Origin: Alkalihalophilus marmarensis DSM 21297
GTDB lineage: Bacteria; Bacillota; Bacilli; Bacillales; Bacillaceae_D
DNA length: 33,729 nucleotides
Direction: 5' to 3'
Assembly (NCBI RefSeq): GCF_000474275.2
Contig: NZ_ATAE01000052.1
Span: 1-33,729, forward strand
Positions 17,109 to 25,899 of this stretch are shown here, in pieces. The position numbers and the translations under genes are program-made. The first letter of the stretch is position 1. Each line of letters begins with the position of its first letter. The notes below the pieces were generated by a model. It made no database searches. It was not told the DNA's origin and worked only from the letters and a program-made list of their open reading frames with translations.

Positions 17109-17693
17109 TTAGTGGTACATAAAACCTACCCCTCGTTTCCAAGATCCATCTTTACCTGTTAATATAAATCTGTAACTTGATAAAATCTGCACACCAAAAG
17201 TAGCCTCTGTAGTTGCTAGCTTAGGGTATGTCCTACTACCCATGAAGGCACCGTCGCTTACTCTATATAGGTTGAAAGTTACTGGCAAATTTATGGTTGT
17301 TTGTATTCTAACTTTTAAAGTGCTAGTCGTAGCGCTTATATGATTCCTACCAGGAAGAGAGGGACCGAGGAAATCAAATTCAAAACCAACATTTTGGATG
17401 GAGAAATCATCTTCCTTAACTGGAGAAGCATTGAAAACCTTATCTGGATTGTTTTTTTGATCGCGCTCAACTCTTTTGGAAAGTTGTTTAGATTCTTCTT
17501 CTGTTAAGTCGCCTTCTTTACTTAATAGTTCAATAAATCTCTCATCGCTTATAATAGGTTCTTCTACTGGAGAAGCGTACATTACTTTGTCTGGGTTAGC
17601 TTCCATATCCCTTTTGACTTGTTCAGCTAATCTTATTGCTTCTTCTCTATCAATGTCTTTGTCTGTTAAGATTTCACTAGCTTCCCCGCACAA
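17109..17693 (-). pseudogene. Probable exported protein gene, 5' end lost
   Basis: The open frame of up to 194 residues begins only with a TTG, without a ribosome site, and is preceded by a stop. A glutamate-synthase fragment abuts it at about 17700, so the native start and any signal peptide are missing. The remaining protein has two related acidic helical units, each ending with a motif close to NPDKVxxASPVxE (about residues 33-45 and 82-94). A beta-rich C-terminal domain follows (VTFNLYRVSDGAFMGSRTYP). The family is not recognised. The complete terminator at 17056-17081 shows it was once an expressed gene. Confidence 0.6.
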
Positions 17694-17699
17694 ACGTCA

Positions 17700-17885
17700 C
17701 CATTTCCAATTGATGGTGAAGAAGTAGTAGATGTTGCCGTTACCATTGGTCCAAAGGCAAAAAAAACAATGAAAATAAAAATTCCACTTTTGATCAGTGG
17801 AATGGCATATGGGATTGCACTTAGTGAACAAGCAAGGCTTTCTTTGGCGGAAGCAGCAAAAAAGACAGGAACTGCGATTAATTCA
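17700..17885 (+). pseudogene. FMN-binding glutamate synthase-like (gltB/YerD type) fragment
   Basis: One frame reads PFPIDGEEVVDVAVTIGPKA, then MKIKIPLLISGMAYGIALSE and QARLSLAEAAKKTGTAINS. This is a central stretch of the ferredoxin-type glutamate synthase domain (P-L-x-I-S-G-M-A-Y-G). There is no start on the left, and similarity ends at 17885. It has no upstream promoter or start and is a scar of recombination. Confidence 0.65.
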
Positions 17886-17929
17886 GTTCAGGTTTTGAAT
17901 TTGCTGAAATGGTGTTAAACAAAGCCCTT

Positions 17930-18042
17930 CGTAATTTCCGAAAAGAGATTTTGTTTTGCATAATTCTCCGCAAAACGTCCGAAAGAAATAATTTTGGTTT
18001 TATCCTCGGAAATTTCCAAGTTAAATTTCTTTAATCTGCATT
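17930..18042 (-). pseudogene. Group II intron reverse transcriptase fragment
   Basis: On the minus strand the sequence reads LKKFNLEISEDKTKIISFGR followed by FAENYAKQNL. This is the thumb-proximal L-x-L-x-x-x-K-T-x-x-x-x-F-G-R-F-A segment of LtrA-type RTs. About 37 codons survive. It is not contiguous with the remnant at 5365-5908, which is the 5' part of such an intron. Confidence 0.6.
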
Positions 18043-18135
18043 TTAATGATTGGAATTGCCATAGTTTCCTGAATATAATAGATCCATAAATTTGTTATTT
18101 CTGCAGAAGTTAATCTTTTTTTAATCAAATCCAAT
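18035..18135 (-). pseudogene. DUF3231-like fragment
   Basis: The minus strand reads KKRLTSAEITNLWIYYIQET followed by MAIPIIKMQ. From recall, L-T-S-A-E-I-x-N-L-W is the start of DUF3231 repeats in Bacillus. The similarity passes directly into the RT fragment, so the two are joined by a deletion or recombination. Confidence 0.5.
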
Positions 18136-18320
18136 CTTTCAAATCCTTTCGTTGTAAACTTTTGCTTTTAAAATTTTATTAATAATGTGCTACTAATGAA
18201 AGTTTTTTATTCCATTGTCAACTGAAACAAAATTATTAAGTCATTTTTAAAGCTTTGTAAATTATCCTGTTCGTTTTGTTGTTGACTTTAACAATTTAAA
18301 CAATTTTTTATACACTCTCG

Positions 18321-18350
18321 TGAATTTTTTTCAGCTTCAAGGCTAAACTA
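18321..18350 (+). promoter_or_regulatory. Possible sigma-G promoter of the ger operon
   Basis: TGAATT (18321-18326) and TAAACTA (18344-18350) are 17 bases apart, against a sigma-G consensus of about TGAATA and CATACTA. The -10 differs at the first and third bases. It lies 40 bases before the ATG of the first ger gene. Germinant-receptor operons are normally transcribed by sigma-G in the forespore, so this placement is expected, but it is only a consensus match. Confidence 0.5.
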
Positions 18351-18390
18351 TGCAAGTAATTATAATTAGCTGATTTTAAGGGGGTTTTCC

Positions 18391-19482
18391 ATGAATCAAA
18401 AGATGATTCAAGCTGTTCATATTTATATCTTATTTATTATGTCTACAGGATTCATGGTACATGTTCTAATTATCCCAGCTATATTATCAACCGCTAACAG
18501 GGATGCCTGGTTAAGTGTCATTTTCAGTACGATACCATTTATCCTCTGGATTCTGCTTGTTTTTCATATTTATAAAAAATTAAATACTCATGATGATATT
18601 CTCTCTTTACTTAAACGAAAATTATCTCAATCCGGGGTTTTTATAATATTTTCAATAGTATTCGGAGCCTATTTTCTAATTTCTGCCTTTATTACTCTTA
18701 AGTATACTTTTTTTTGGGCAAATGCTAATTATACTTTTGAGGTCCCTAATTTTGTCAGTGTATTGTTATTCGGACTCATTTGCTTGTATGCGTCTGTGAA
18801 AGGAATACGAACGATAAGTACGATTGCTTTTCTAGTGTTTCCATTAGTGTCATTTTTCGGATTTTTAGTAGGTTTCGGAAATTCGAAAAATAAGAATTAT
18901 GAACTGTTATTTCCGATATTTGAGAATGGATACATAGATTTTCTTCATGGTTTAGTGTATAGCTGTGCTGGTTTGTTTGAAATGATCTTTCTTTTGTTTT
19001 TAACGTCTTTTATTAAAGACAGATTAAAGATTAAATGGCTTATATTGGTTGGGATCATCCTTGTGTTTTTAATCTTAGGTCCACTTGTGGGAGCCATTTC
19101 ACAATTTGGTCCAGAAGAAGCAACAAAATTGAAGAATCCAGCTTATGAGCAGTGGAAGCTTTTAGAAATTAGCGAGCATATTACTCGACTTGATTTTCTT
19201 TCAATCTTTCAATGGCTCTCTGGAGCATTTGTTCGGATAAGCTTATCATTATTTATTGCAGACAAACTATTTTTATCAAACAAAAGGAAAAAATGGGGTC
19301 TTCCTATCCTTTATTTACTATTAATCATTGGTGCCTCCATTCCTTGGAATGCTACCTCATTTTTTTACTTTTTACAAAATTATTTTTTCCCTTTTAGCCT
19401 TATTTTTCAAATTTGCACGCTACTGATTTTTTTACTAATCATTCATTTAAAAGGAGATCAACATGAAGAAAGTTCAACCTAA
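18391..19482 (+). CDS. Spore germination protein, GerB-type permease subunit
   Basis: The 363-residue, ten-helix membrane protein belongs to the GerAB/GerKB (APC superfamily) subunits of germinant receptors. It opens MNQKMIQAVHIYILFIMSTG and includes the typical SYSFP-region equivalent, then GNSKNKNYELLFPIFENGYI, a segment shared by GerB subunits. Length is standard. ATG 18391 follows AAGGGGG. It overlaps the gerA-type gene by 20 bases and is first in the operon; B-A-C is the order of gerX on the B. anthracis plasmid pXO1, unlike the usual A-B-C. It acts in the inner spore membrane, where the B subunit is thought to bind the germinant. It is cargo of the Tn554-like element. Confidence 0.92.
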   Translation: MNQKMIQAVHIYILFIMSTGFMVHVLIIPAILSTANRDAWLSVIFSTIPFILWILLVFHIYKKLNTHDDILSLLKRKLSQSGVFIIFSIVFGAYFLISAFITLKYTFFWANANYTFEVPNFVSVLLFGLICLYASVKGIRTISTIAFLVFPLVSFFGFLVGFGNSKNKNYELLFPIFENGYIDFLHGLVYSCAGLFEMIFLLFLTSFIKDRLKIKWLILVGIILVFLILGPLVGAISQFGPEEATKLKNPAYEQWKLLEISEHITRLDFLSIFQWLSGAFVRISLSLFIADKLFLSNKRKKWGLPILYLLLIIGASIPWNATSFFYFLQNYFFPFSLIFQICTLLIFLLIIHLKGDQHEESST

Positions 19483-20920
19483 TAAAAAAGTCGTCAGCAT
19501 AGAACAATTGAAAATTTGGTTTGAAGGTTCTTCTGATACCGTGATAAAAACGAGGGACTATCAAGATCATACTTTGGATTTTTTGTATTGTCCTCAATTA
19601 GTAGATATGAAATTTATAAATGAGGTTATTTTTCCAACTATTAATGAAGTTATAGAAAAGAACGGTCACTTAAATTTTGAATTATTAAATAATGTTCTGG
19701 AGGCCAATAAGCTTAAAGATATACATACCGTTAAAACAGAGACAGAGGAAAAACTATTTTCAGGTGAATTAATCATATTTAATCATCATTTAAACGATCT
19801 TTACTTTCTACCCGTATCAAATCTTCCAAAACGAGGTCCTGAAGAATCTAACATGGAATCCTCAATTAGAGGGCCAAGGGATGGATTAGTAGAAAATATA
19901 TCGGATAATATGGCATTAATTCGTCAGAGATTAAAAACATCATCATTAAAAAGCATTGATTATACAATTGGTGAAAGAAGCAGAACGAAAATCTTATTAC
20001 TTTATATAAATGATATTATGAATCCTTCTATTCTTGAAGATGTCAAAAAGCGATTAGATTCCATAAAGGTAGATAGTGTCGCTAGCAGTTACGAAATTGA
20101 GGAATTCCTATATGACAAAACCTTTTCACTATTCCCTTTGATGGAGAATTCAGGCAGACCAGACTTTGCTGTTCAATCCTTAACACAAGGAAGATTTGTG
20201 ATCATAGTAGATGGAAATCCGACTTGCCTAATAGGACCCGCAAATTTAAATCAACTATTATATTCACCAGAAGACGCTCATGATAGTTTTTTTTACGTTA
20301 GTATGGTCCGTGTTCTGCGGTTTTTGGCTATATCTACGACGATTTTCTTACCTGGTTTTTATATTTCGTTAATAACCTTTCAACTTGATCAAATTCCTTA
20401 TTCACTTATCGCAACAATATCTGCCTCTAGAATTGGCTTGCCTATATCTGCGCCTATGGAAGTTTTTATTATGCTTGTTTTATTTGAATTATTTAAAGAA
20501 GCCGGGGTACGCCTACCTAAGGCTGTTGGACAAACTGTTGCTGTTTTAGGCGGATTATTTATTGGTGATGCTGCGATTCGTGCAGGGTTAACATCTCCAT
20601 CCTGTTTGGTCATTGTTGCTGTTACAGTGATATCAGGTTATATCCTAAGTAATCAAACCCTGGCAGGCAATCTCGTGATTCTGCGATTTCTAGTTTTAGC
20701 CTTTTCAGGTCTATTTGGATTATATGGCTTCTTTATTTCTTTTTTTCTCATTCTAACAAACGTGGTTTCATTAGAAAGCTTTGGTCAGCCGTATATGTCG
20801 TATTTATCCAAACCCCATGGAGCAGATATCATTAAAAATATGTTGAAGTTGCCTTATCGATTTATGAAGAAGCGAAATCAAGCATACCAACCTATTGATA
20901 GCGATAGTCAAAAGGAGTAA
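19463..20920 (+). CDS. Spore germination protein, GerA-type subunit
   Basis: The 485-residue protein has a hydrophilic N-terminal half (about residues 1-280) and a C-terminal membrane domain with about five helices. Family markers are visible: LVEGSRDG-like region here GPRDGLVENISDNMALIRQR, then TFSLFPLMENSGRPD, VIIVDGNPTCLIGP, and the membrane-domain motifs GLPISAPMEVFIMLVLFELF and KAVGQTVAVLGGLFIGDAA. These are standard for GerAA/GerKA, which form an oligomeric ion channel in the spore inner membrane. The ATG at 19463 lies inside the preceding gene behind AAAAGGAG, indicating coupled translation. The frame is intact. Confidence 0.94.
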   Translation: MKKVQPNKKVVSIEQLKIWFEGSSDTVIKTRDYQDHTLDFLYCPQLVDMKFINEVIFPTINEVIEKNGHLNFELLNNVLEANKLKDIHTVKTETEEKLFSGELIIFNHHLNDLYFLPVSNLPKRGPEESNMESSIRGPRDGLVENISDNMALIRQRLKTSSLKSIDYTIGERSRTKILLLYINDIMNPSILEDVKKRLDSIKVDSVASSYEIEEFLYDKTFSLFPLMENSGRPDFAVQSLTQGRFVIIVDGNPTCLIGPANLNQLLYSPEDAHDSFFYVSMVRVLRFLAISTTIFLPGFYISLITFQLDQIPYSLIATISASRIGLPISAPMEVFIMLVLFELFKEAGVRLPKAVGQTVAVLGGLFIGDAAIRAGLTSPSCLVIVAVTVISGYILSNQTLAGNLVILRFLVLAFSGLFGLYGFFISFFLILTNVVSLESFGQPYMSYLSKPHGADIIKNMLKLPYRFMKKRNQAYQPIDSDSQKE

Positions 20921-20923
20921 TAT

Positions 20924-22042
20924 ATGAAAAAGATTTTATTGATCATCATGATAAGCAGTCAGATTTTTTTCCTGACTGGGTGCTGGGGTGCAAAAGAAAT
21001 ACAAAGTCAAACTTATATTACAGCTTTAGGACTAGATTACGCTGAAGGAGAATTTATCGCCTATATTCAAGCCTTGAATTTTGCCAATATCGCGAATCAA
21101 GAAGGCGCTTCTTCTCTACAGCAAGCCTCCCCCATCTTAATTGGAGAAGCTAAAGGAAAAACAATACAGGCCGCTTTAAGCAAATTAGAACAAAAGTCGG
21201 CATTACCTCTCTATTACGGGCATGTTGAATCCATTCTTTTAAGTGAAAATCTTATAAAGGAGCAAATGAAGTCCGTCATCGAATTTATTGGACAAAATTC
21301 TTTACTTAGATACAATATATGGCTTTTTGGTACGGAACAGGATATTAAACAAATTTTAACAAGTGAGAGCTTTTTTAATTTCCCATCTTTATATACAATC
21401 ATCCATAATCCCAAAACCCTAACTGAAAACAACTTTTTTATTCCCATTGAAAAGTATAATAAATTTATCTCGACCTATTCCCAGCCAGTTGGTACACAGA
21501 TCATACCTTCATTAGAAATGAATAAAACTCATTACTCAGAGGATGAAGAAAAGAAAAATATTGCTGTTGTTACCGGAGGATTTGTCATTTCACAGAAACA
21601 ATATAAAGGATGGGTAAATAAAAAAGACCTAGTTGGCTTAAAATGGTTTTCTAAAAAAGCTACTAATATCCCTCTCTCCCTCTTTGAAGAAAAAGTAAGT
21701 GTAATCATACAGAAACCTAAAAAAACAATTGAAGTAGTAAATGGTTATAAACCTTCCTATCACTTAATTGTAAAAGCCAATGCAGTATTGATTCAAAATG
21801 AGGAAGATATTAGTATAGATAAAATTAAAAAAGTATTAGAAAAGAAAATTAAAAGGGAAATATTAAAGACGATGGAGAAAAGTGAAGAAATAAATGCAGA
21901 TTTGTTAAATATAAGTGAAAAAACATATCGATATCATCTGAAAAAGTGGGATGTAAGTGCAATTAATTCGATTGATAAAGAATCTATAGAACATATTGAA
22001 GTAAAGATACACATTGAACAAAATATAAACTATAAACATTAA
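20924..22042 (+). CDS. Spore germination lipoprotein, GerC-type subunit
   Basis: The 372-residue protein has a signal peptide and the lipobox LTGC (Cys20, followed by WGAKEI, the usual C-W-x-x-x-E-I start of mature GerC). It should be diacylated and anchored to the outer face of the inner spore membrane. Ger(x)C landmarks are ITALGLDYAEGEF and ALPLYYGHVESILLSENL, with the conserved G-H near residue 100. The ATG at 20924 is three bases after the gerA-type stop and has AAAGGAG upstream. All three receptor subunits are complete, in contrast to the broken genes to the left. Confidence 0.93.
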   Translation: MKKILLIIMISSQIFFLTGCWGAKEIQSQTYITALGLDYAEGEFIAYIQALNFANIANQEGASSLQQASPILIGEAKGKTIQAALSKLEQKSALPLYYGHVESILLSENLIKEQMKSVIEFIGQNSLLRYNIWLFGTEQDIKQILTSESFFNFPSLYTIIHNPKTLTENNFFIPIEKYNKFISTYSQPVGTQIIPSLEMNKTHYSEDEEKKNIAVVTGGFVISQKQYKGWVNKKDLVGLKWFSKKATNIPLSLFEEKVSVIIQKPKKTIEVVNGYKPSYHLIVKANAVLIQNEEDISIDKIKKVLEKKIKREILKTMEKSEEINADLLNISEKTYRYHLKKWDVSAINSIDKESIEHIEVKIHIEQNINYKH

Positions 22043-22164
22043 AAGGACAATATTTGAAACATGGAAGATGCAATTGCTTTGCTCACTTAACAAAATTAAT
22101 AGTCATACTTTTTATTTATTTCTAATACGACATTAATGGTCTTTATCCATTATTCGATCTTCAA

Positions 22165-22180
22165 CAATCTGGCCAGATTG
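22165..22180. terminator. Possible bidirectional hairpin between ger and tnp genes
   Basis: CAATCTGGCCAGATTG is a perfect 16-bp palindrome. It is extended imperfectly by CTTC/GAA on the outside. It lies in the 216-base gap where the ger operon and tnpC converge, with a weak T-tract. It resembles the hairpin at 15949-15978. Confidence 0.45.
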
Positions 22181-22258
22181 CGGAATACAACTTATCTTTT
22201 AAATGGCATTGTCATATTACACAAAAAAATCAATCAGGGAAGGGAAAATCGTAGGAAC

Positions 22259-22642
22259 TTAAATTCCCTCATAAATCTTCCCAAATTGAATTTTCAATTG
22301 TTCTTTAATTTCTTTATTTTCATTTTCTAAATCCTTGACTCGCTTCCGTAAGGAAGCAATAATTACATCTTTTGATGCGTCACTCATATTCCTTTTAACT
22401 TGTTTTATTGAGGAGAGACCTTCTTGTTGTTTGCGAAGTGTTTCGATTCGATCTCGGAGCTCTGTATTTCTGTATAGAAATGCCTTTGAAACCCCTGATT
22501 CTGCAGATACAGAGTTAAAATTGATTTTTATTTGTTTTTTTATCATCTTTTTGATCGTTTCTTCAACTTTTTGAATGGTCTTTTCCGTTTTCAACTTCGC
22601 ATGTTTTATAATACCTTCGGTATTTGGGCTTTCATTAGACAT
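22259..22642 (-). CDS. tnpC: Tn554-type transposition protein TnpC (DUF6262-like)
   Basis: The 127-residue, highly charged protein has a helix-turn-helix-like middle (INFNSVSAESGVSKAFLYRN) and a coiled-coil C-terminus (SLRKRVKDLENENKEIKEQL). Size and layout match TnpC of Tn554 (about 125 residues), which affects efficiency and orientation of insertion. The ATG at 22642 overlaps the tnpB stop by eight bases with AAAGGTGAT before it. It is the last gene of the three-gene operon. Confidence 0.88.
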   Translation of the reverse strand: MSNESPNTEGIIKHAKLKTEKTIQKVEETIKKMIKKQIKINFNSVSAESGVSKAFLYRNTELRDRIETLRKQQEGLSSIKQVKRNMSDASKDVIIASLRKRVKDLENENKEIKEQLKIQFGKIYEGI

Positions 22643-24671
22643 TTTGCATCACCTTTTCACGTTCATTTCCAACATACTCACGTCTAGTTTTATCCAAACC
22701 AAAGATACCACCAGTATGTAGTAAACCACTTGCTAATTCTTTATATCTCTTTAATTTGGGTTCGATTAACTCAATAGAACGTAACCTTCCGGATTTTTTG
22801 TATACTTCAATATCAGCTTCCATTTTAGATATTTGATCTTGATAATAGCCGAGAAAAGTCTTGTCAACGTGAAAACTTCTGCAGTTATTTTTAATACACG
22901 GTGGTTCCAATGTCTGTTCAAGAAAATCACAATGAAGTTTTGGGCTTTTTACACAAAACCCATGATCTAAACGAATGGAGTCCATGTTGTGCCGTATCCA
23001 CTCCAGTTCAACTCCATTTTCTTCAGCCTGTTGAGCTAAATCAGCGACAATAACTTCTCCATGAGTATCTAGTCTTACTGCACCATTATCTCGAGCCTTT
23101 TCCCATTCATCACGTAGTGTTTTATCATGAATTTGGGCATAGACTAATGTCATTTCAGGACTGGCATGTGCCATCAGTTTTTGAACATGAAGGATATTCA
23201 TTCCGTTATTAATCAAATTAACACCGTAACGGTGTCGAAATGCATGATTTTTAAACCAATAAATTTCTCCATCCTTGTCCTTAATATTACATCTATTAGC
23301 TAGTTTATTAAGGTTCAGCTTAATGGAATCCTGTGATATGGGATTACCCATCCTTTTCCCTTTTAGTATTGGAAACAAATATTTCTTAGGGTTCGTGTCC
23401 GAAGTTGATCTCTTTTTTGTAAGTTCTTGCTGCGCTAAGACCACATTAGCAATTTCTTCTGAAATAGGAACTTTATGATTTTTATAACTTACTTTTCTTT
23501 GATCTCCGATAATCCACCAACCATCTTCTTGATTTACTAAGCAGTCAATTTTAAGTGATAAAACGTCACTTATTCGAAAACCTGTAGCTTCCATTAGAAG
23601 AATTATAGGTATATGATCTGAGGAAAGTTGGTTAATATGGTAAACTAACTGTTCCCATACTTCATCCGGAATATATTTAATTTCATCAGCTTTTGCTCTT
23701 TTCTTTTTAGGGATATCTTCAATTGACAATAGTGAAATTACTGACTTTGTCGGAGCTTCTTCCCATTCGAATTTCTGTATGTATGAGATAAACGTTTTAA
23801 GGTCTATTAAAAAACGATTTACATAATTGTGATCTGGATTAATTAAATATTTTCCCTTTTTAATAGTGGAATGTCGCAAGTATTCAATGTACTCCTCGAT
23901 ATCCATTCTGGATAGCTGGTTTAATTCTTTCCACTCAGGATGTTTATCCTTCAAAAAGGTGAAGAAAAACGAAAGTCTATTTAAATAACATACGGCTGTA
24001 GAAAAGCTAATGGATTGCTGAAAAACTAGGCGAGTCTTTATATATTTTTTAAATAATTGTCTATAAGGTTGCGGAACCTTCGAAAAGTCTAATGAATATC
24101 TACTGATTGTATTGTTATAATTAATCTTCAATTTTCGAACATCCCAACAATCCTTATCTGTTTCTTCACGTTCATCATAAAGGTGATAATAAAATTCATA
24201 AACTTGAAGAAATAGTCTAATATACAAGGATGGTTGAACTGTTGGTGATATCCATGGTGATGACTTTTTCCGGTGTATAATTTCAACTGATTTTCCATTC
24301 TCTACAAGAAATGTTCGATATTCTGTTAGAAACTTTTCTTTCGGTATATCAATAATAGAATCTAAATTAGCATAATATCGAGAGATGAATTCTGTAAAAA
24401 CTTTAAGACATGGAGAATAATGCATAAAAGCATAGGTAATCGAAATCCTTGTCTCCTGTAACCCCTTATAAAAATAATATTTTAGTTCATTTTTTAATCC
24501 AAGATTTTGTACCTTATCAAAAATCAATTTTCTATTCCAATCATAGTGTTTATCCAAGAAGGGACATTCTTGTACATTCCACACATCATTTGCCCAATAT
24601 CCAAGTAATGGTTCATTTATCTGTTCCAGATGGTGGGGAAGGGGTTTAATTTCCAATGCACTCTGTATCAT
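22635..24671 (-). CDS. tnpB: Tn554-type tyrosine recombinase TnpB
   Basis: The 678-residue protein (630 in Tn554) has an N-terminal core-binding region and a C-terminal tyrosine recombinase domain. The first catalytic Arg is in EATGFRISDVLSLKID, the H-x-x-R box in KNHAFRHRYGVNLIN, the next His in KLMAHASPEMTLVYAQI, and that segment's Tyr is the nucleophile. A Cys-rich stretch (CVKSPKLHCDFLE, CIKNNC) near residue 575 suggests a metal-binding tail, as in other TnpB proteins of this family. Its start shares one base with the tnpA stop (TAATG). The gene is intact. Confidence 0.93.
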   Translation of the reverse strand: MIQSALEIKPLPHHLEQINEPLLGYWANDVWNVQECPFLDKHYDWNRKLIFDKVQNLGLKNELKYYFYKGLQETRISITYAFMHYSPCLKVFTEFISRYYANLDSIIDIPKEKFLTEYRTFLVENGKSVEIIHRKKSSPWISPTVQPSLYIRLFLQVYEFYYHLYDEREETDKDCWDVRKLKINYNNTISRYSLDFSKVPQPYRQLFKKYIKTRLVFQQSISFSTAVCYLNRLSFFFTFLKDKHPEWKELNQLSRMDIEEYIEYLRHSTIKKGKYLINPDHNYVNRFLIDLKTFISYIQKFEWEEAPTKSVISLLSIEDIPKKKRAKADEIKYIPDEVWEQLVYHINQLSSDHIPIILLMEATGFRISDVLSLKIDCLVNQEDGWWIIGDQRKVSYKNHKVPISEEIANVVLAQQELTKKRSTSDTNPKKYLFPILKGKRMGNPISQDSIKLNLNKLANRCNIKDKDGEIYWFKNHAFRHRYGVNLINNGMNILHVQKLMAHASPEMTLVYAQIHDKTLRDEWEKARDNGAVRLDTHGEVIVADLAQQAEENGVELEWIRHNMDSIRLDHGFCVKSPKLHCDFLEQTLEPPCIKNNCRSFHVDKTFLGYYQDQISKMEADIEVYKKSGRLRSIELIEPKLKRYKELASGLLHTGGIFGLDKTRREYVGNEREKVMQNV

Positions 24672-25762
24672 TATTTATCTCTTCTTCCCATTTTTTTATT
24701 TGATTGAGCTTGTTCCCAGCTTCCACGTATGGTTTCATCGGATGCATGGATATAAGTCTGTATGGTTGTTTGAACGTGTGCATGCCCTAATAACCTCTGT
24801 ATGATGGCAATATCTACTCCTGCTTCATGTAACTCTGTAGCATATGTATGCCGAAGCATATGAGGGGTAAAATCTATTCCTGTTTTTTTCTTCATCCGTT
24901 TAATTAAAGAACGTACAGAACCATCAGTCATTGGCTTACCACGATTTGGTCCAGTTAAGGTGATAAAAACATAATTGCTATCAATTTCGTAAGAATGAAA
25001 GTCTATTAGATAATCTTGAAAGAGATTCATAGTCTCAATAGATACATAAATTTTTCGTTTTTCCCCATCGGATGTTTTGGATTTCCTCACCGTAATAGCA
25101 TTTTTACCTATATCAAAATCCTCTACCCACAGAGAAAGGGCCTCTCCAATACGTAATCCCCCTTCATATAATATACGGAATAATAATTCATCCCGTATAT
25201 TGCTGCAAGCATCATGGATCACTTGGATTTGATTTTTACTCAAAGTTTTGATTAAACGCTTTGGTTCCTTAATCTTTAAAATGTTTTTATCGTATGAATT
25301 CCCTTTTGTAATGTGGTGGAGGAAAGGTTTAAAAGTCTTAAAACGCCCTGGGGCTTGTTTTTTTAACTGATCATTTACATTTCCTCCGTAATCCTCATTA
25401 CGAGTCAAATAGTCATAGAACCCCATGACACATGTTATGACGGTATTGACCGTTTTTTCTGATCGTTTTGCTAAGGTTTCTTCAAAATAAATGACTTTTG
25501 TAGATTGATCAGGAATTCTCAGCCATCCGATGAACTGAGCCAAAATATCAAGGTTTACTTCTTGATATTCTAATCCACACTCCTCTAGGAATTGAAAGTA
25601 AAGCTTTAGATGGTAACAGTATGATTTTAGTGTGTTTTCAGCTTTTCCAACGTTATCTAAATACTTTATATACTTTGCAACCGGTATGACAGGATAGCCA
25701 TCCTTGTCAATTAACAGATATCTTTTCTTCTCTTGAATAAGAACCTCTTGTACTTTCAACAT
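24671..25762 (-). CDS. Tn554-type tyrosine recombinase TnpA
   Basis: The protein of about 363 residues (361 in Tn554) has a SAM-like N-terminal domain (NTLKSYCYHLKLYFQFLEEC) and the catalytic domain. Catalytic signatures are ILYEGGLRIGEALSLW (Arg), HMLRHTYATELHEAG (H-x-x-R), LLGHAHVQTTIQTYIHA (His and Tyr). I prefer the ATG at 25762, after GGGGG, over the GTG six bases upstream. Together with TnpB it should cut at the attachment core and govern target choice; here the target lies in the Tn3 transposase gene. It carries the same name as the Tn3 gene but is unrelated to it. Confidence 0.94.
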   Translation of the reverse strand: MLKVQEVLIQEKKRYLLIDKDGYPVIPVAKYIKYLDNVGKAENTLKSYCYHLKLYFQFLEECGLEYQEVNLDILAQFIGWLRIPDQSTKVIYFEETLAKRSEKTVNTVITCVMGFYDYLTRNEDYGGNVNDQLKKQAPGRFKTFKPFLHHITKGNSYDKNILKIKEPKRLIKTLSKNQIQVIHDACSNIRDELLFRILYEGGLRIGEALSLWVEDFDIGKNAITVRKSKTSDGEKRKIYVSIETMNLFQDYLIDFHSYEIDSNYVFITLTGPNRGKPMTDGSVRSLIKRMKKKTGIDFTPHMLRHTYATELHEAGVDIAIIQRLLGHAHVQTTIQTYIHASDETIRGSWEQAQSNKKMGRRDK

Positions 25763-25842
25763 TACCACCCCCTGGTTTCTTAGGATACTTTATATACATA
25801 AATTTCATAGTACAGATAATGATTCTATAAGGAAATAAAAAA

Positions 25843-25882
25843 GAAGTAGTTGTTATCGTAAGATACGTTAATAACTACTTCT
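25843..25882. repeat. Imperfect inverted repeat near the right end of the nested element
   Basis: AGAAGTAGTTGTTA (25843-25856) pairs with TAATAACTACTTCT (25869-25882) with one mismatch. It lies 18 bases inside the right attachment core and upstream of the recombinase operon. It may be a recombinase-binding site, an operator, or a terminator for incoming transcription. Confidence 0.6.
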
Positions 25883-25899
25883 AATGATAGTACAATTAA

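Larger units (their letters stand above)
15840..25899. mobile_element. Tn554-like site-specific transposon with germination operon cargo
   Basis: The element has three overlapping recombinase-type genes, tnpA (365 aa), tnpB (678 aa) and tnpC (127 aa), at its right end. These are the gene order and sizes of the Tn554 family. It lacks terminal inverted repeats and has a short shared core in place of a staggered duplication. Most Tn554 relatives insert in radC; this one lies in the Tn3 transposase gene. Cargo from the left: an amber-mutated phosphotransferase, a truncated exported protein, gene fragments, and an intact gerB-gerA-gerC operon that converges on the recombinase genes. Confidence 0.9.
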
